From Marinilabiliaceae bacterium JC017 (GTDB taxonomy: Bacteria > Bacteroidota > Bacteroidia > Bacteroidales > Marinilabiliaceae): a stretch of 64,000 bases of DNA. The translations under genes were made by a program, and so were the position numbers. The stretch is taken from positions 129,547-193,546 of the forward strand of contig RHGE01000001.1 of NCBI GenBank assembly GCA_004296775.1. The letters are read 5' to 3'. The number at the start of each line of letters is the position of its first letter. The first letter of the stretch is position 1. Shown here piece after piece: positions 9,001-17,514 of this stretch. The notes below the pieces were generated by a model that ran no database searches, was not told where the DNA came from, and was given only the letters and a program-made list of their open reading frames with translations.

Positions 9001-10514
9001 ATAAGCTAATCGTGGCTGAAGAAGTCGAAAACATCAAGGTGGCAGATGCTAACATCATTCTCAATGATGGCATCATTTCCATACGCGAAAATGCGGCCAT
9101 GGAACCACTCGACAGCACAACCATTGTTATAGCCGACTCAGCATTCACGCACTCCATCTATGATGCCCATGTTTCTATTACCGGCAAATACGCCTACACA
9201 GGTTATGGACAACACGATTACATCAATGGCGATGGTAAAACACAGAAGCTGACCTTCCATAGCATTGATGTGAATAAAGAAACTAAACGGTCAATTGCAG
9301 AAGGAACCATTAACAACAATGACTTCTTTACTTTTAATAAACACTTTGCATATAAAGGAAAAGTAAAATTAAATGCCGCCCAAAAAGACCTCTCATTTGA
9401 TGGAGGTGCCCAAATGTTGCATGGTTGTTCCAAAGGTCCGCAAACCTACATCCGTTTCAAGGCATCCATTGATCCCCAGCATGTCAAGATTCCTATTGGC
9501 GATGAAGTTGAGAATTACGAACGTGAACGTATCTATAAAGACTTCTTTATAACCAAAGATTCAACCCATGTGTATAGCTCCTTTCTGGAAGACCGGGAAG
9601 ATTACAGTGATATACCGATTATCACCTCAAAAGGCTTCCTGATCTTTAATAATAAAGAGAAGACCTTTGACATTGCCTCTATGGCAAAGCATGAAAATCC
9701 GGATACAACAGGTGTACTCATGCGATTTGCCGACTCTAATTGCCATATATTAGCCGAAGGACCATTGAATATGGGTATTGAACTGGATCAGATTAAACTT
9801 CGCTCATCCGGCGCCATCATTAATGAGCGGGATAAGAACAAAATTATGGCTTCAGCCATGATGGGAATAGATTTCTTTTTTGATGAAGGCGCGGTGGATG
9901 CTCTTTACGGTGCCATGATAAATTCAAAAGCAAAAGTTTCCGGTTTGTCTGCTCCTACATTTATTAAACGAATGGCAGAATGGACCGACAAAGAAAAAGC
10001 CGCTAAAATTGAATTGGAACGAAAAAATACGGGTGATGAAGTACGTGCCTTACCCCAAGAGCTACAAGATGTGTTATCATTCAGTAACATTGACTTTACA
10101 TGGAACACCGCCAAGCGGTCATGGATCGCGGATGGAAAAGCTGATTTAGCCTTTGTAAAACAGTTTCCTGTTAATCGGGAAGTGGAGGTAAAAGCACAAA
10201 TCACCAGAAAGCGCAGTGGTAATTCACTTGACCTGTATATCAAAGCAGATGATGACACCTGGTTTTTCTTCACTTATAAAAGCGGTATGATGCAAACACT
10301 TTCATCACATGGAAATTACAATTCCATTGTGCAGGAGTTAAAAGCTGAAGATCGCAAACAAAAAGTTAAGCTGGGAGAAAAATCATTTGCTTATATCCTG
10401 GCACCTGAAAGTAAGATGAATCGCTTTCTGAAGAGTTTTTCTTCATCAACACCAGTGACCAATGAAGAAAAGAAAACAGGCAATAATGAAGTAGCAGAAA
10501 AAGAAAACGAATAA
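6033..10514 (+). CDS. Very large secreted beta-rich protein of unknown function
   Basis: A 1,493-residue protein with a clear Sec signal peptide (residues 1-21, LLSLFLFFSILIPTTATT). I recognise no enzyme or binding domain. The body is dominated by alternating hydrophobic/polar strands with Asn/Asp/Gly turns, few cysteines and no transmembrane helix, which suggests a periplasmic or surface beta-solenoid or multi-beta-domain protein. Residues ~430-510 contain a helical insert (ARFLGLPESQVRQQI) resembling a small winged-helix. The C-terminus ends in a charged Lys/Glu tail. The gene has its own leader with an AAAGGGG run just before the ATG and ends at a bidirectional terminator. Function cannot be stated. 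Confidence 0.85.
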   Translation: MIKHLLSLFLFFSILIPTTATTNLFKDNPDEFLPQMEDLFKTTPDKKAAKSFIEYISAFWLNPETTAEQKELIISTCNLLSKKRARPYPDYNTYLKTVISFISHGHTGDSFLNWHKAIEDLIKKPRYQLRKVNALLKVSAGLIESNEVYSTPAVTWSSISDNYRYEYENKELSIHFGPTSISCHAKNDSITIFDTEGVFYPLKKTWMGKKGRITWERSSFEANMVYATFDEYSLQMDKSYLAIDSVKFYNRHYFDKPLMGNLEHKVMVIQNPENTRYPKFKSFEQRFKIDNIHPKINYEGGFAQNGAKFLGAGTDDNPAKITILRNDTIFLTAKSLYFALRKDQILSTDAEIKFKLDTGYLYHPGLTFKYMADLDELHLIRTGDGIAKSPYFDTFHQISMDVELIKWKLSEQWIDLKMITGASENHAYFESLSYFREQFYNQIQGMDAIHPLQGLKDCSKYFHGKPFSAKEYARFLGLPESQVRQQIISLSFYGFIGYNVNTDEIEIRQRLYDYLLFRLGKKDYDVIRFDSHTPAHEANARLDLLNFDLNLNGVAAISICDHQNIVFFPKDEKILLKENRNFQFDGTINAGMLNMFGNGFMFNYENFRIDMTNIDSLKMKVESGDLDYFGKPVLKNVGNTIAQLSGHLQIDEPDNKSGTRSNLHFPILVSDTESFVYFDNKNIQDGAYDRENLFFTLDPFEMDSINTLKMDNFNFAGSFESNIFPTFRENLTIRPDFSLGFKRQTPTEGYPVYGGKAQFTNTIDLSNKGLKGDGILAYVTSTSYSDDFTFLPDKVTGQAQHFTVDKQTEGTQFPDVDAKQTLIEFLPEKDELWAHSQEEKFVMYNQEAQLGGKVKVTPYGLTGAGTFYMLHADLKSPTMTFGDHSVLADSSDFHLTGTEMEGVSFSTTNLVSNIDFEMRQGTFTSKEGGSRVEFTDNKYLSFISEFSWDMDKNEIYMGARGSKGNRFVSVHRKQDSLDFYAPLAMYDVANKLIVAEEVENIKVADANIILNDGIISIRENAAMEPLDSTTIVIADSAFTHSIYDAHVSITGKYAYTGYGQHDYINGDGKTQKLTFHSIDVNKETKRSIAEGTINNNDFFTFNKHFAYKGKVKLNAAQKDLSFDGGAQMLHGCSKGPQTYIRFKASIDPQHVKIPIGDEVENYERERIYKDFFITKDSTHVYSSFLEDREDYSDIPIITSKGFLIFNNKEKTFDIASMAKHENPDTTGVLMRFADSNCHILAEGPLNMGIELDQIKLRSSGAIINERDKNKIMASAMMGIDFFFDEGAVDALYGAMINSKAKVSGLSAPTFIKRMAEWTDKEKAAKIELERKNTGDEVRALPQELQDVLSFSNIDFTWNTAKRSWIADGKADLAFVKQFPVNREVEVKAQITRKRSGNSLDLYIKADDDTWFFFTYKSGMMQTLSSHGNYNSIVQELKAEDRKQKVKLGEKSFAYILAPESKMNRFLKSFSSSTPVTNEEKKTGNNEVAEKENE

Positions 10515-10625
10515 TAATAAGAATAACGTACTTAAAACAACCTCTGAAACACTTTTCACATCCTCTCCCATCAAGAGCATGATGAAATAAAGTAATCGAG
10601 AAAAAGTTTTAGAGATGCCAGTAAC

Positions 10626-10677
10626 AAAAAATCATCATAGGGGCACCAACAGAGCGTTACCTTATGATGATTTTTTA
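10626..10677. terminator. Bidirectional terminator
   Basis: TCATCATA (10632-10639) pairs with TATGATGA (10663-10670), flanked by A6 on the left and T6 on the right. It can stop the giant-protein transcript from the left and the dksA-like transcript from the right. Confidence 0.65.
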
Positions 10678-10682
10678 TTTTA

Positions 10683-10791
10683 ATACCGATTAGTGATTAA
10701 ATTGACCACTTAATGCGCTACGCTTTTAACTGGTCTTTAATCATCTATCGGCATTATACCGGTGTCGTTTTAAAATATGTTTAGTATAACT
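10683..10791 (+). repeat. Dispersed palindromic repeat family 1 (copy 1)
   Basis: Two successive hairpins. The first is built from CCGATTAGTGATTAAA...GACC against GGTC.TTAATCATCTATCGG; the second from TTATAC near 10754 against GTATAA near 10783. Homologous copies occur at 32364-32470 and 48627-48756. Between copies the second stem changes in a compensatory way (TTACACCAA/TTGGTGTAA versus TTATAC/GTATAA), which argues that the folded form matters. Confidence 0.7.
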
Positions 10792-10813
10792 CGTTGTTGT
10801 CGTAAAACAGTAA

Positions 10814-11140
10814 TCAGCGACCGGCGCAACGGGCACACATTCTACTTTCAGGCATTAATACAATACGTCCAACAGGTATTGGTTGATGACATTTTACACA
10901 AATACCAAAATCCTTGTCATCGATCCGCTGAATTGTTTCTTTTAATTTCTTAAGCTTCGACTCCGACTGCCGCAAAGCTGCCTCGTTAACACTTTTATTA
11001 TTGATGGCATCCATGCGACTCACCCGCCCAATGGCATCATCGGGAGCTATGGCTTGGGTCATTTCTTTCAAGGAGTTTACTTTTCTTTCGACGGTAAGAA
11101 TTTGCTTCTCAATAAGGGCCTTTATTTCTATATTATCCAT
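10814..11140 (-). CDS. TraR/DksA-family C4 zinc-finger protein
   Basis: 108 residues: an N-terminal helical hairpin (residues ~1-75, charged coiled-coil) and a C-terminal four-cysteine zinc finger, CVKC...CARC, with the intervening PIPVGRIVLMPESRMC typical of DksA/TraR proteins. Such proteins bind RNA polymerase through its secondary channel and tune rRNA and stress promoters, often with ppGpp. It is shorter than Escherichia coli DksA (151) but normal for Bacteroidetes homologues. Whether the coiled-coil tip carries the acidic pair needed for DksA activity cannot be decided from the sequence (DDAIG lies near the tip). Confidence 0.9.
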   Translation of the reverse strand: MDNIEIKALIEKQILTVERKVNSLKEMTQAIAPDDAIGRVSRMDAINNKSVNEAALRQSESKLKKLKETIQRIDDKDFGICVKCHQPIPVGRIVLMPESRMCARCAGR

Positions 11141-11164
11141 TTCTCAAGTTTATCGGGTAAAAAA

Positions 11165-11172
11165 CAAAAATA
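11165..11172 (-). promoter_or_regulatory. -7 box TATTTTTG of the dksA-like gene
   Basis: Perfect TAnnTTTG on the minus strand, 24 nt before the ATG, giving a ~18-nt leader. No clear -33 element. Confidence 0.45.
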
Positions 11173-11321
11173 GAAATTCTCACTGTCCGGGAACAGGTTG
11201 TATAGAATTACTTGTCTAAAGCAATCCAAAACGTGAAAAAACCAAAAATAATTCGTTCATGATACTTGTGACGAATTAGTATAAAAAAATGCCTTTTTTC
11301 TCTCCGTGATCTCTTATGTTT

Positions 11322-12125
11322 TCACCGCCTCATAATACCATAATAAAACAATTGCCGCCCCTGATAATCCTCTACATGATATGAAACCTGGATACCAAGC
11401 GGCACATGAGATACGTATAGAACTACATTCACCTGATCCATTTTATTAAAGGTGATGGAATAATAGTCCCCCGGATTAAAACCATTTAGCCGGTAAAAAC
11501 ACTTAACTTCTTTGCCATTTTTAAAGAAAAGCTGAGCCATTTCATGATCCCAGAATGCAATCTTCCAGAGTATATTCCTGGACATTGATTCAGAAGACGC
11601 AGGCTTATTAAGACTTACCAATCCTGTTTCAATGGAATCTGTAACCACTGAAACCGGCGCGAGAAATAACTTCCATTCCCCAACAAAATCCTTTTTTTCA
11701 ACCGGGTATTCCACTTCGCTCAACACCATCTTTATGGCATCGGTAAAGACTTCATTCTCTCGTTTTACCTGATTGATATATTTATTAATGCCCCCCAGTG
11801 AATCTTCCAGCACTACAATTCGCTTTTGAAATCCCATGGATGCTGAATCATTCAGGTGATGAACAAACTTAATCCAGCGCAGTGTTTCATCAACCGTTTG
11901 TACCTTAGTGGTGTCAGTAATATATCGTTCCCGGAAATAGTTATAGAATTCAATATACTTTTGCTGCTCTGCGAGTATTTGTTCTTTCTCATCCGTCAAC
12001 TGGCGTGCCAGTTTTTTCATCGACTCATTCATATATTCCAGCTCTTTTCTGGTTTGCCCTGAAACATCAGCAACACTTACCATGAGCAAAATAATTATTA
12101 ACCAATAAGTTCCTTTCTTCATCAT
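11322..12125 (-). CDS. Secreted coiled-coil / lipocalin-like hypothetical protein
   Basis: 267 residues with a Sec signal peptide (first ~23 residues, ending SVADVSGQ). Residues ~25-70 are strongly helical and charged, probably a coiled coil, and a second helical stretch follows to ~145. From VGEWKLFLAP onward the chain is beta-rich and resembles the opening of a lipocalin-like barrel (GxW near the start, strands to the end at YYGIMRR). It is likely periplasmic. The start could be either of two adjacent ATGs. Function unknown; convergent or co-oriented neighbours give no hint. Confidence 0.7.
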   Translation of the reverse strand: MMKKGTYWLIIILLMVSVADVSGQTRKELEYMNESMKKLARQLTDEKEQILAEQQKYIEFYNYFRERYITDTTKVQTVDETLRWIKFVHHLNDSASMGFQKRIVVLEDSLGGINKYINQVKRENEVFTDAIKMVLSEVEYPVEKKDFVGEWKLFLAPVSVVTDSIETGLVSLNKPASSESMSRNILWKIAFWDHEMAQLFFKNGKEVKCFYRLNGFNPGDYYSITFNKMDQVNVVLYVSHVPLGIQVSYHVEDYQGRQLFYYGIMRR

Positions 12126-12235
12126 TTCAATACCAAAGTGTCATCACTAATCTATCAATCTCACTTCCGACAATCACCTGCTACTGCTTCCAATCGCAAG
12201 CCATTACAAGAAGAAAAGGGCAAAAACCATTATTT

Positions 12236-13096
12236 TCAATTTTTACCGGTCATTTCTTTATAGGCTTTTATCACCTCCCGGACAGGCAAATGCATCCGTC
12301 CGGTGACGGCATAAAAATCCGATTCCACATCGAAGGCGCCATTGCGAATGCCTTCATAAATGCCGGCAATAATTCCACCGAAAAAAGCACCATGCACTGC
12401 TTTGCGGTCCTGTTTGTAAACTTCCACCCCTATAGGTTCATAAATCAAAGAAGTACCAAACACTTCGTTGATCATAGCTGTCAATTCATATTGAGTAATG
12501 GATTCCCCGGTGAGGTTATATGTTTTTTGGTTATGCTTCGCTTCCGATAGCAGTTTCCAATAGGCAAATGCCAGCTCCTCACGGGTGGTATAACCACACC
12601 GGCCATTATCGGCACAGTTAATTATCTTACCGGCTTTAAAATAGTAGTCCAGGTAATCAAGATCTGCATCCAGGTAGAGACCATTTCGCCCAATTGACCA
12701 ATCTAAACCACTTTCCCTGATGTCTTGCTCGGTTTTTCGGTTAGCCAGAATGATAGAATCAAAAGCACATTTCCCTGCTTCGCCAAAAATACTTGTATAC
12801 ACGAGTTTCTGAACGCCTGATCGTTGAGCTGCTTCAATAACATTGCGATGTTGCTGTACCCTTTTTTCCGGCTTATCCATCCCTGACACTAAAAGTAAAG
12901 TATCAACACCTGATAACGCTTCCTGAAACTCCCCTTCATTGTTATAATCCCCTTTCCTCACTTCCAAATCGGGAAAGCTCACCCTTTCCGGTGAACGAGC
13001 AATGGCTATAACATTATCGGCATCGGTATGCTGCAAAGCTTCTTTTATAATCGCATTACCCAACTGTCCACTGGCTGCTGTTATGGCTATCTTCAT
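12236..13096 (-). CDS. NmrA-like NAD(P)-binding oxidoreductase (QorB type)
   Basis: A Rossmann-fold protein of 286 residues starting at MKIAITAASGQLG, where the glycine-rich loop takes the AASGQLG form of NmrA-like/QorB quinone reductases and regulators. Further family features are DTLLLVSGMD, VYTSIFGEA in place of the YxxxK active site, and TRNGLY/TREELAFAYWKLL. It would bind NADP(H) in the cytosol; the substrate, possibly a quinone, is inferred only from resemblance. I chose the ATG at 13096; an in-frame ATG three codons upstream (13105) would add MFN before the first strand. Confidence 0.85.
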   Translation of the reverse strand: MKIAITAASGQLGNAIIKEALQHTDADNVIAIARSPERVSFPDLEVRKGDYNNEGEFQEALSGVDTLLLVSGMDKPEKRVQQHRNVIEAAQRSGVQKLVYTSIFGEAGKCAFDSIILANRKTEQDIRESGLDWSIGRNGLYLDADLDYLDYYFKAGKIINCADNGRCGYTTREELAFAYWKLLSEAKHNQKTYNLTGESITQYELTAMINEVFGTSLIYEPIGVEVYKQDRKAVHGAFFGGIIAGIYEGIRNGAFDVESDFYAVTGRMHLPVREVIKAYKEMTGKN

Positions 13097-13373
13097 ATTA
13101 AACACATTTATAATTGAGAAAACAATTTGTGAAATGCGGAACGTGAACAGTAAGAATGGTTCAATAAATCACTTAAAAATGCCTCCGCCTGGCCTAAGCA
13201 TCATGGTAAAAACATTGATGTTACGAAAAGATCAATCAACAAAAGTACTATTCACCTTCCTTAACGAAAATATACCCCTGACATTATTTTCTGTCAACGC
13301 TTAATCCTCTTTAATTTCTAATACACAGCCATGAATAATACAATTTAAATATTTCAAAATTCTATTGCTGCAA

Positions 13374-13416
13374 ATAAAAAAGCGGCATTAACAGTTACCT
13401 GCTAATACCGCTTTTC
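13374..13416 (-). terminator. Intrinsic terminator of the FKBP gene
   Basis: AAAAGCGG.ATTA (from 13377) pairs with TAAT.CCGCTTTT (to 13415). Read on the minus strand it ends in a T-run, about 170 nt after the FKBP stop. It may also act on the plus strand. Confidence 0.7.
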
Positions 13417-13448
13417 TGATTCAGGAATAGTTCCCCTATTCTATATTT

Positions 13449-13510
13449 TACAGATCGTTAGATTTCAGATAATAGACTTTTGACTTATTTACTTCCAACT
13501 CACTTGCCGG
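13449..13510 (+). repeat. Dispersed repeat family 2 (copy)
   Basis: CAGATCGTTAGATTTCAGATAATAGAC from 13451, followed by a TTTTGACTTATTTACTTCCA section shared with the 26481 copy. It lies in the FKBP-gene 3' spacer. Confidence 0.55.
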
Positions 13511-13587
13511 ACTATGAAATAACCACAAACTATAACTAGTCTAATAAGAAAAGTTTAACGATCAGTTAGTTTTAATATCCAATGGAT

Positions 13588-14040
13588 TTATTCAAAATCG
13601 ACCAGTTCAACATCAAATACCAGAACACTATGAGCCGGAATACTTCCAGGAGACTTTTTCCCATAAGCTAGTTCAGACGGAATGTAGAAAGTTCCTTTAC
13701 CACCTCTTATAAGCCAGGGAATACATATTTGCCATCCTTTAATTACTCCATACAAAGGAAAGGTTTGTACTCTTCCCTGCCCGTTATCAAACACATGGCC
13801 ATTCAGTAACCGCCCCTCATAACGAACGCTCACCGTACTATTCGATGACGGATTTGCGCCACTTCCTTCTTTGATGATGTTATAATAGATCCCGGAGTGA
13901 TGTTTCTCTGCTTCCAGGTTATTTTTCTCGAGGTGCTCCTTAATAATTTCGTCATCAACAGCCATCCAATCCGTATCGTCGTCTTTACTGCAACCTGCCA
14001 AAGCAATAACCATTAAAACGATAATTGTAAAATACTTCAT
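13588..14040 (-). CDS. FKBP-type peptidyl-prolyl isomerase, lipoprotein
   Basis: A 150-residue lipoprotein: signal peptide with lipobox LAGC followed by an acidic SKDDD stretch. One FKBP domain follows, with YYNIIKEGSG, VSVRYEGRLLNGHVFDN, the VIKGWQ core, and YGKKSPGSIPAHSVLVFDVELV at the C-terminus. It would accelerate proline isomerisation during folding of exported proteins, anchored in the outer or inner membrane facing the periplasm. Start: ATG at 14040, because a perfect -7 box (14066-14073) lies inside the longer reading frame that begins at 14082. Confidence 0.92.
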   Translation of the reverse strand: MKYFTIIVLMVIALAGCSKDDDTDWMAVDDEIIKEHLEKNNLEAEKHHSGIYYNIIKEGSGANPSSNSTVSVRYEGRLLNGHVFDNGQGRVQTFPLYGVIKGWQICIPWLIRGGKGTFYIPSELAYGKKSPGSIPAHSVLVFDVELVDFE

Positions 14041-14065
14041 TGTCATTTTCCTTTTCAGTTTCGGG

Positions 14066-14073
14066 CAAAGATA
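14066..14073 (-). promoter_or_regulatory. -7 box TATCTTTG of the FKBP gene
   Basis: Perfect TAnnTTTG on the minus strand. Transcription would start near 14059, ~19 nt before the ATG at 14040, which excludes the upstream start. Confidence 0.55.
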
Positions 14074-14082
14074 ATATTTCAC

Positions 14083-14388
14083 AGATATGATTACTTCAGG
14101 TCATGCACATTTAACACACTCCGCTTAAAAATTTACAGCTTCATAACTGCTTCCTCCCTGAATATGAGGTATCCCTTGAACTATTGAGCTAATCTAACCT
14201 CTTCCAATGGAAGAGGTTTTACCATAACACGTTTTACCTTTGAATGGTCTCCCCTGTGGATTATTAGCGTCAGTATATCGGGGACAAATAACGCCTGCAG
14301 CCCGCTGAACTTTTAGTATTCAATGTGTTTCTTTGAAATGGTTTTTATTTGGCTAGAAAGCTCCAACAAATACTTTCCCCAAACGATA
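14083..14388. other. Intergenic region with a 10-bp perfect hairpin
   Basis: AACCTCTTCC (14196-14205) and GGAAGAGGTT (14209-14218) form a perfect 10-bp stem with a three-base loop; four T follow on the plus strand and only a weak T-run on the minus strand. It may be a weak terminator for the gene ending at 14389. Nothing else is visible. Confidence 0.4.
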
Positions 14389-15288
14389 TTATTTTAGCCC
14401 GATCACATAGGCATGTCCATTGAGGTAATAGATAATGTTATTATCTCCCAGTTTTCCGATGGCCATTTCGAGGATGTAGGAATGGTTCCAATCATTGTGT
14501 GAGAGAAAATATATTTGTGTCCCGCTCTCTCTTAAATTTCCCCGGGCATCGTCGGACTTTAATATCTCAATGGTATTTTTATTCCATATCAATCCCTGCT
14601 CGTTTTTCTCGGCAAAAGAGACAATATACATGCGTTTTTTTACCTCCTCTTGATTATCATTCTCCTTTTCAGGAAGTACATACTCATAACTGTCTTCTAT
14701 TTTAAATAAGAAGTCCTTACAATTATCAAACGCGCGCTCAGTTCCCACTTCATAGGGCTTTCCATCGAATTTTACGGAGATATCTTTGGCCGATAAGGAG
14801 AGATTTCCAACCATTAAGTCATTCTTTTTAACCTGAAAGACATTTTCGGTGTTATTGTCCTTTATTAAATTAAGCTTGTTCCCCGGCGAAAAATTACTAA
14901 TGGCGCCAAGTACTTCTTTTCCGTTGGTCTGAGGGTTGGCACAGAGAATTTTATAGCACTTTCCTTCACTGTCGCGGATCTCCAGCTCGGTTTTAAGCTG
15001 TTTAAAGCCTTCAATAATCTCTGTTTCATTGGCTCCGGACACTTTTTTAATTCCAAAAATTAAGCCTGCCACAAGAAAAAGAACTACCAATGTGATGTAG
15101 GCAAACTTCCCGTATATGCGGCTGTATAGCTCCCAATTGGAAGCGCGGGTGAGTGTGTTAAGATACTGTTCGGCAGCATCGGGATTCTTTTTCACGATCT
15201 GCTGAATACGATCAAACATTGCATCCTGACGTTTGGCGGTTTCCCGATTAATTTCTTTTAGGCGGTCAAAGTTTTTATCGTTATCCAT
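14389..15288 (-). CDS. Single-pass membrane protein of unknown function
   Basis: 299 residues. An N-terminal charged helical segment (~1-55, DRIQQIVKKNPDAAEQYLNTL) precedes one transmembrane helix (residues ~63-83, FAYITLVVLFLVAGLIFGI); the remaining ~215 residues are soluble and beta-rich. No signal peptide, so the short part is predicted cytosolic and the long part periplasmic. The WELYSRIYGKFAYI lead-in gives a positive-inside pattern. No family recognised. Confidence 0.7.
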   Translation of the reverse strand: MDNDKNFDRLKEINRETAKRQDAMFDRIQQIVKKNPDAAEQYLNTLTRASNWELYSRIYGKFAYITLVVLFLVAGLIFGIKKVSGANETEIIEGFKQLKTELEIRDSEGKCYKILCANPQTNGKEVLGAISNFSPGNKLNLIKDNNTENVFQVKKNDLMVGNLSLSAKDISVKFDGKPYEVGTERAFDNCKDFLFKIEDSYEYVLPEKENDNQEEVKKRMYIVSFAEKNEQGLIWNKNTIEILKSDDARGNLRESGTQIYFLSHNDWNHSYILEMAIGKLGDNNIIYYLNGHAYVIGLK

Positions 15289-15526
15289 GAAAGGCGGTCA
15301 TTGTTTTACAATATGACTTTAAAAGTAGTATTTCATTTTGACTAACCAAGCATAAAATAAAATGAAATTACAAATCCGATTTACTCATACTAAAGTTGTT
15401 ATCACTTAACAATTATTTAACTCTTTCCTTTCACAACAGCCTGCTTTGCCAGTAAAACCGATTGGTTGCTGCGGTCACCCAGCCGCCCAAATAACAATTT
15501 ATTGGATTACTACTTTATTGAAGCAT
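15289..15526. other. Intergenic region
   Basis: Between the membrane-protein gene and the fasciclin-gene terminator. AT-rich up to 15420 and then more balanced; no supported gene. Confidence 0.4.
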
Positions 15527-15567
15527 AAAAAAACCGGCAAGCAGGCTAACTTTGCCTTCTTGCCGTT
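15527..15567 (-). terminator. Intrinsic terminator of the fasciclin gene
   Basis: On the minus strand CGGCAAGAAGGC pairs with GCCTGCTTGCCG (one bulge each side) and is followed by GTTTTTTT. It lies 130 nt after the fasciclin stop. Confidence 0.85.
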
Positions 15568-15696
15568 ATATATTCTCATTGGAAAATTTAAACTGGGAGT
15601 AAAAAATCAGTTAAAGGCCATTGCCTAAAATTGATTTTGCGGCCCTGAAAACAGGTGAGCCGAATAATTCAAAACCCACCTGTTAACAACCGGCAA

Positions 15697-17052
15697 TCAA
15701 GGAATAATTACCTTATCGATCACATGAACTACCCCGTTTTTCCCTTGAATGTCGGCTAGTATCACCTTTATATTGCCATCAATTGTTACACCATTATCAA
15801 TGTTGATGGTGAGGTTCTTTTGCGGATTGAGCGTTGGTACACTACTGTTGGTCAATCCGGATGAAACGGCATTGGCACTGACAACATGGGCCAACAGGAT
15901 GGGTGTTAGATCTTCTTTAGTAAGATCGTTGATACCACTAATCTGCAGTGCCTGGAACAACGCTTCAAATGCAGTATTGGTTGGCGCAAATACGGTAAAT
16001 GGACCGTCGCCCGACAAGGTGGTGGCAAGCTCTGCTTTAACCACTGCCTCAACCAAGATGCTGAAATCAGCATTATCTATGGCAATATCAACTACTGTGG
16101 GCGGGGTTATAACCATATCGATGGCATGAATCACACCGTTGGTGGCTACCACGTCGGTGGCGATTACTTTACTTTCGGCATTAAGCATTACTCCGCCATT
16201 TACGTCTGCTTTCACACTAATTCCCTGGTTAAAAGCCTGACTTAAGGTTGGGAAATAGCCCGATGTGACATCTGCCGCAGGTATAAAACCAGACAAAGCA
16301 TGATAAAGAAGAATGGGCGTAAGGTCGTCCTTGGTTAAATCAGCTAATTCAACTCCCAGGTTGGCCAAAAAGGTAGTAAAAGCATCATTTACGGGTGCAA
16401 AAACCGTAAACAGTGATTGATCATCGTCCAGTGCGCTGGCTAATTCGGCTTTGGTGACGGCGGCAACAAGTGAAGCAAATGATGGATTAGCTATGGCATG
16501 GTCGGTTATGCTCATTGGCAAGATAACTTTATCAATGGCATGAATCACCCCGTTATCGGCCTTGATATCGGTTTGTATTATTTTAGCCCGGTTATTAATC
16601 ATGGCGGAGGACATGTCAATGTAAAAGGATAAAGTGTAACCTTCCTCCGGTCCGGCACTTAACGAGCTGTAATACCCGGTGGTCACCTGGCTGGCCATTT
16701 TATTCCCCGAAACTACATGATACAATAATACTGAAGTTAAGACATCGTTTGGAATATCATCTAAACCATCAGCATCAAGTTCTTCCAATAATGCCACAAA
16801 GGCGGCATTGGTAGGTGCAAAAACAGTAAACATTGAACCGCTAGCAGCCAAATCATCATCTAAACCTACCTTCTTAAGCGCCTGCACCAGGATGGAAAAG
16901 TTTTCATCCCCTGCGGCTACATCGGTGATGGAGTTTTGCATCTCTTCAACCATCTTTTCATCGTTGTCATCATCATCGTTGCATGCCACAAATGAAACAG
17001 ACAGCATAAGGGCCAGCAACATCATCCACAAATTAATCTTCTTCGTTTTCAT
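15697..17052 (-). CDS. Lipoprotein with three fasciclin (FAS1) domains
   Basis: 451 residues. A lipoprotein signal ends in lipobox FVAC followed by NDDDDND. Three consecutive FAS1 domains of ~135 residues each follow; every one shows the H1 box (FTVFAPTNAAF, FTVFAPVNDAF, FTVFAPTNTAF) and the H2 box with NGVIHAIDKVI, NGVIHAIDMVI or NGVVHVIDKVI. FAS1 domains mediate adhesion to proteins or polysaccharides; surface or periplasmic anchoring is inferred. It ends at a strong terminator, so it is probably transcribed alone. Confidence 0.95.
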   Translation of the reverse strand: MKTKKINLWMMLLALMLSVSFVACNDDDDNDEKMVEEMQNSITDVAAGDENFSILVQALKKVGLDDDLAASGSMFTVFAPTNAAFVALLEELDADGLDDIPNDVLTSVLLYHVVSGNKMASQVTTGYYSSLSAGPEEGYTLSFYIDMSSAMINNRAKIIQTDIKADNGVIHAIDKVILPMSITDHAIANPSFASLVAAVTKAELASALDDDQSLFTVFAPVNDAFTTFLANLGVELADLTKDDLTPILLYHALSGFIPAADVTSGYFPTLSQAFNQGISVKADVNGGVMLNAESKVIATDVVATNGVIHAIDMVITPPTVVDIAIDNADFSILVEAVVKAELATTLSGDGPFTVFAPTNTAFEALFQALQISGINDLTKEDLTPILLAHVVSANAVSSGLTNSSVPTLNPQKNLTINIDNGVTIDGNIKVILADIQGKNGVVHVIDKVIIP

Positions 17053-17194
17053 ATCCCTCTAGATTACTGGTTTATAATGGTAAAACTGAAAGAAAAACCG
17101 GGATGACCTATTTTTGTTTATTATTTGTTGTATCTTTTTAAACATTTTCATCTGTTCTAAATAATACTTCCTGTTTCCCTGATATTTAAACTCA

Positions 17195-17470
17195 TTATTT
17201 AGACAGTATTTTTCTCATTAGAAAAGGTATTACCCTTAACTCCTGTATCATCTCAAATGAAATTTTAATTCTATTCGAACGGGTGATATGAACTTTATCA
17301 TCAAGAAGGTATAATGTTCGGGCATTAAGCCCATGAATTTCTTCGGGTAGAAGCATTTTGGGGCTTGGCCCGAATTGTTACGGCATATTTCCGTCAACCT
17401 TACTCTATTTTTCCCCAGGTACTTCTTTTATATTGATCAACCTATAGGTGATTTTCTTATTCATTTTCAT
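17195..17470 (-). pseudogene. Probable gene remnant with two in-frame stops
   Basis: From an ATG at 17470 the minus strand reads MKMNKKITYRLINIKEVPGEK, a stop, SKVDGNMP, a stop, then 60 codons including LPEEIHGLNARTLYLLDDK and ISFEMIQELRVIPFLMRK before a third stop at 17195. All three pieces share one frame and look protein-like in composition, so I infer a small gene of about 90 codons inactivated by nonsense mutations. The last 53 codons also form an intact short frame starting at an ATG at 17356. Family unknown. A nested inverted repeat (17312-17375) overlaps it. Confidence 0.35.
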
Positions 17471-17514
17471 GGTTTTATATAGTGCCACCGATAACTAACG
17501 AATTTACTTACTGA

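Noticed and set aside
12290-12550. 86-codon plus-strand frame
   Set aside because: Antisense to the NmrA-like oxidoreductase.
15749-16129. 126-codon plus-strand frame
   Set aside because: Antisense to the fasciclin gene's third FAS1 domain.
17312-17375. Riboswitch in the leader of the fasciclin gene
   Set aside because: The nested inverted repeat (TTCGGGC / GCCCGAA) is real, but it lies 260 nt from the gene inside a gene remnant, and no known aptamer core is recognisable.
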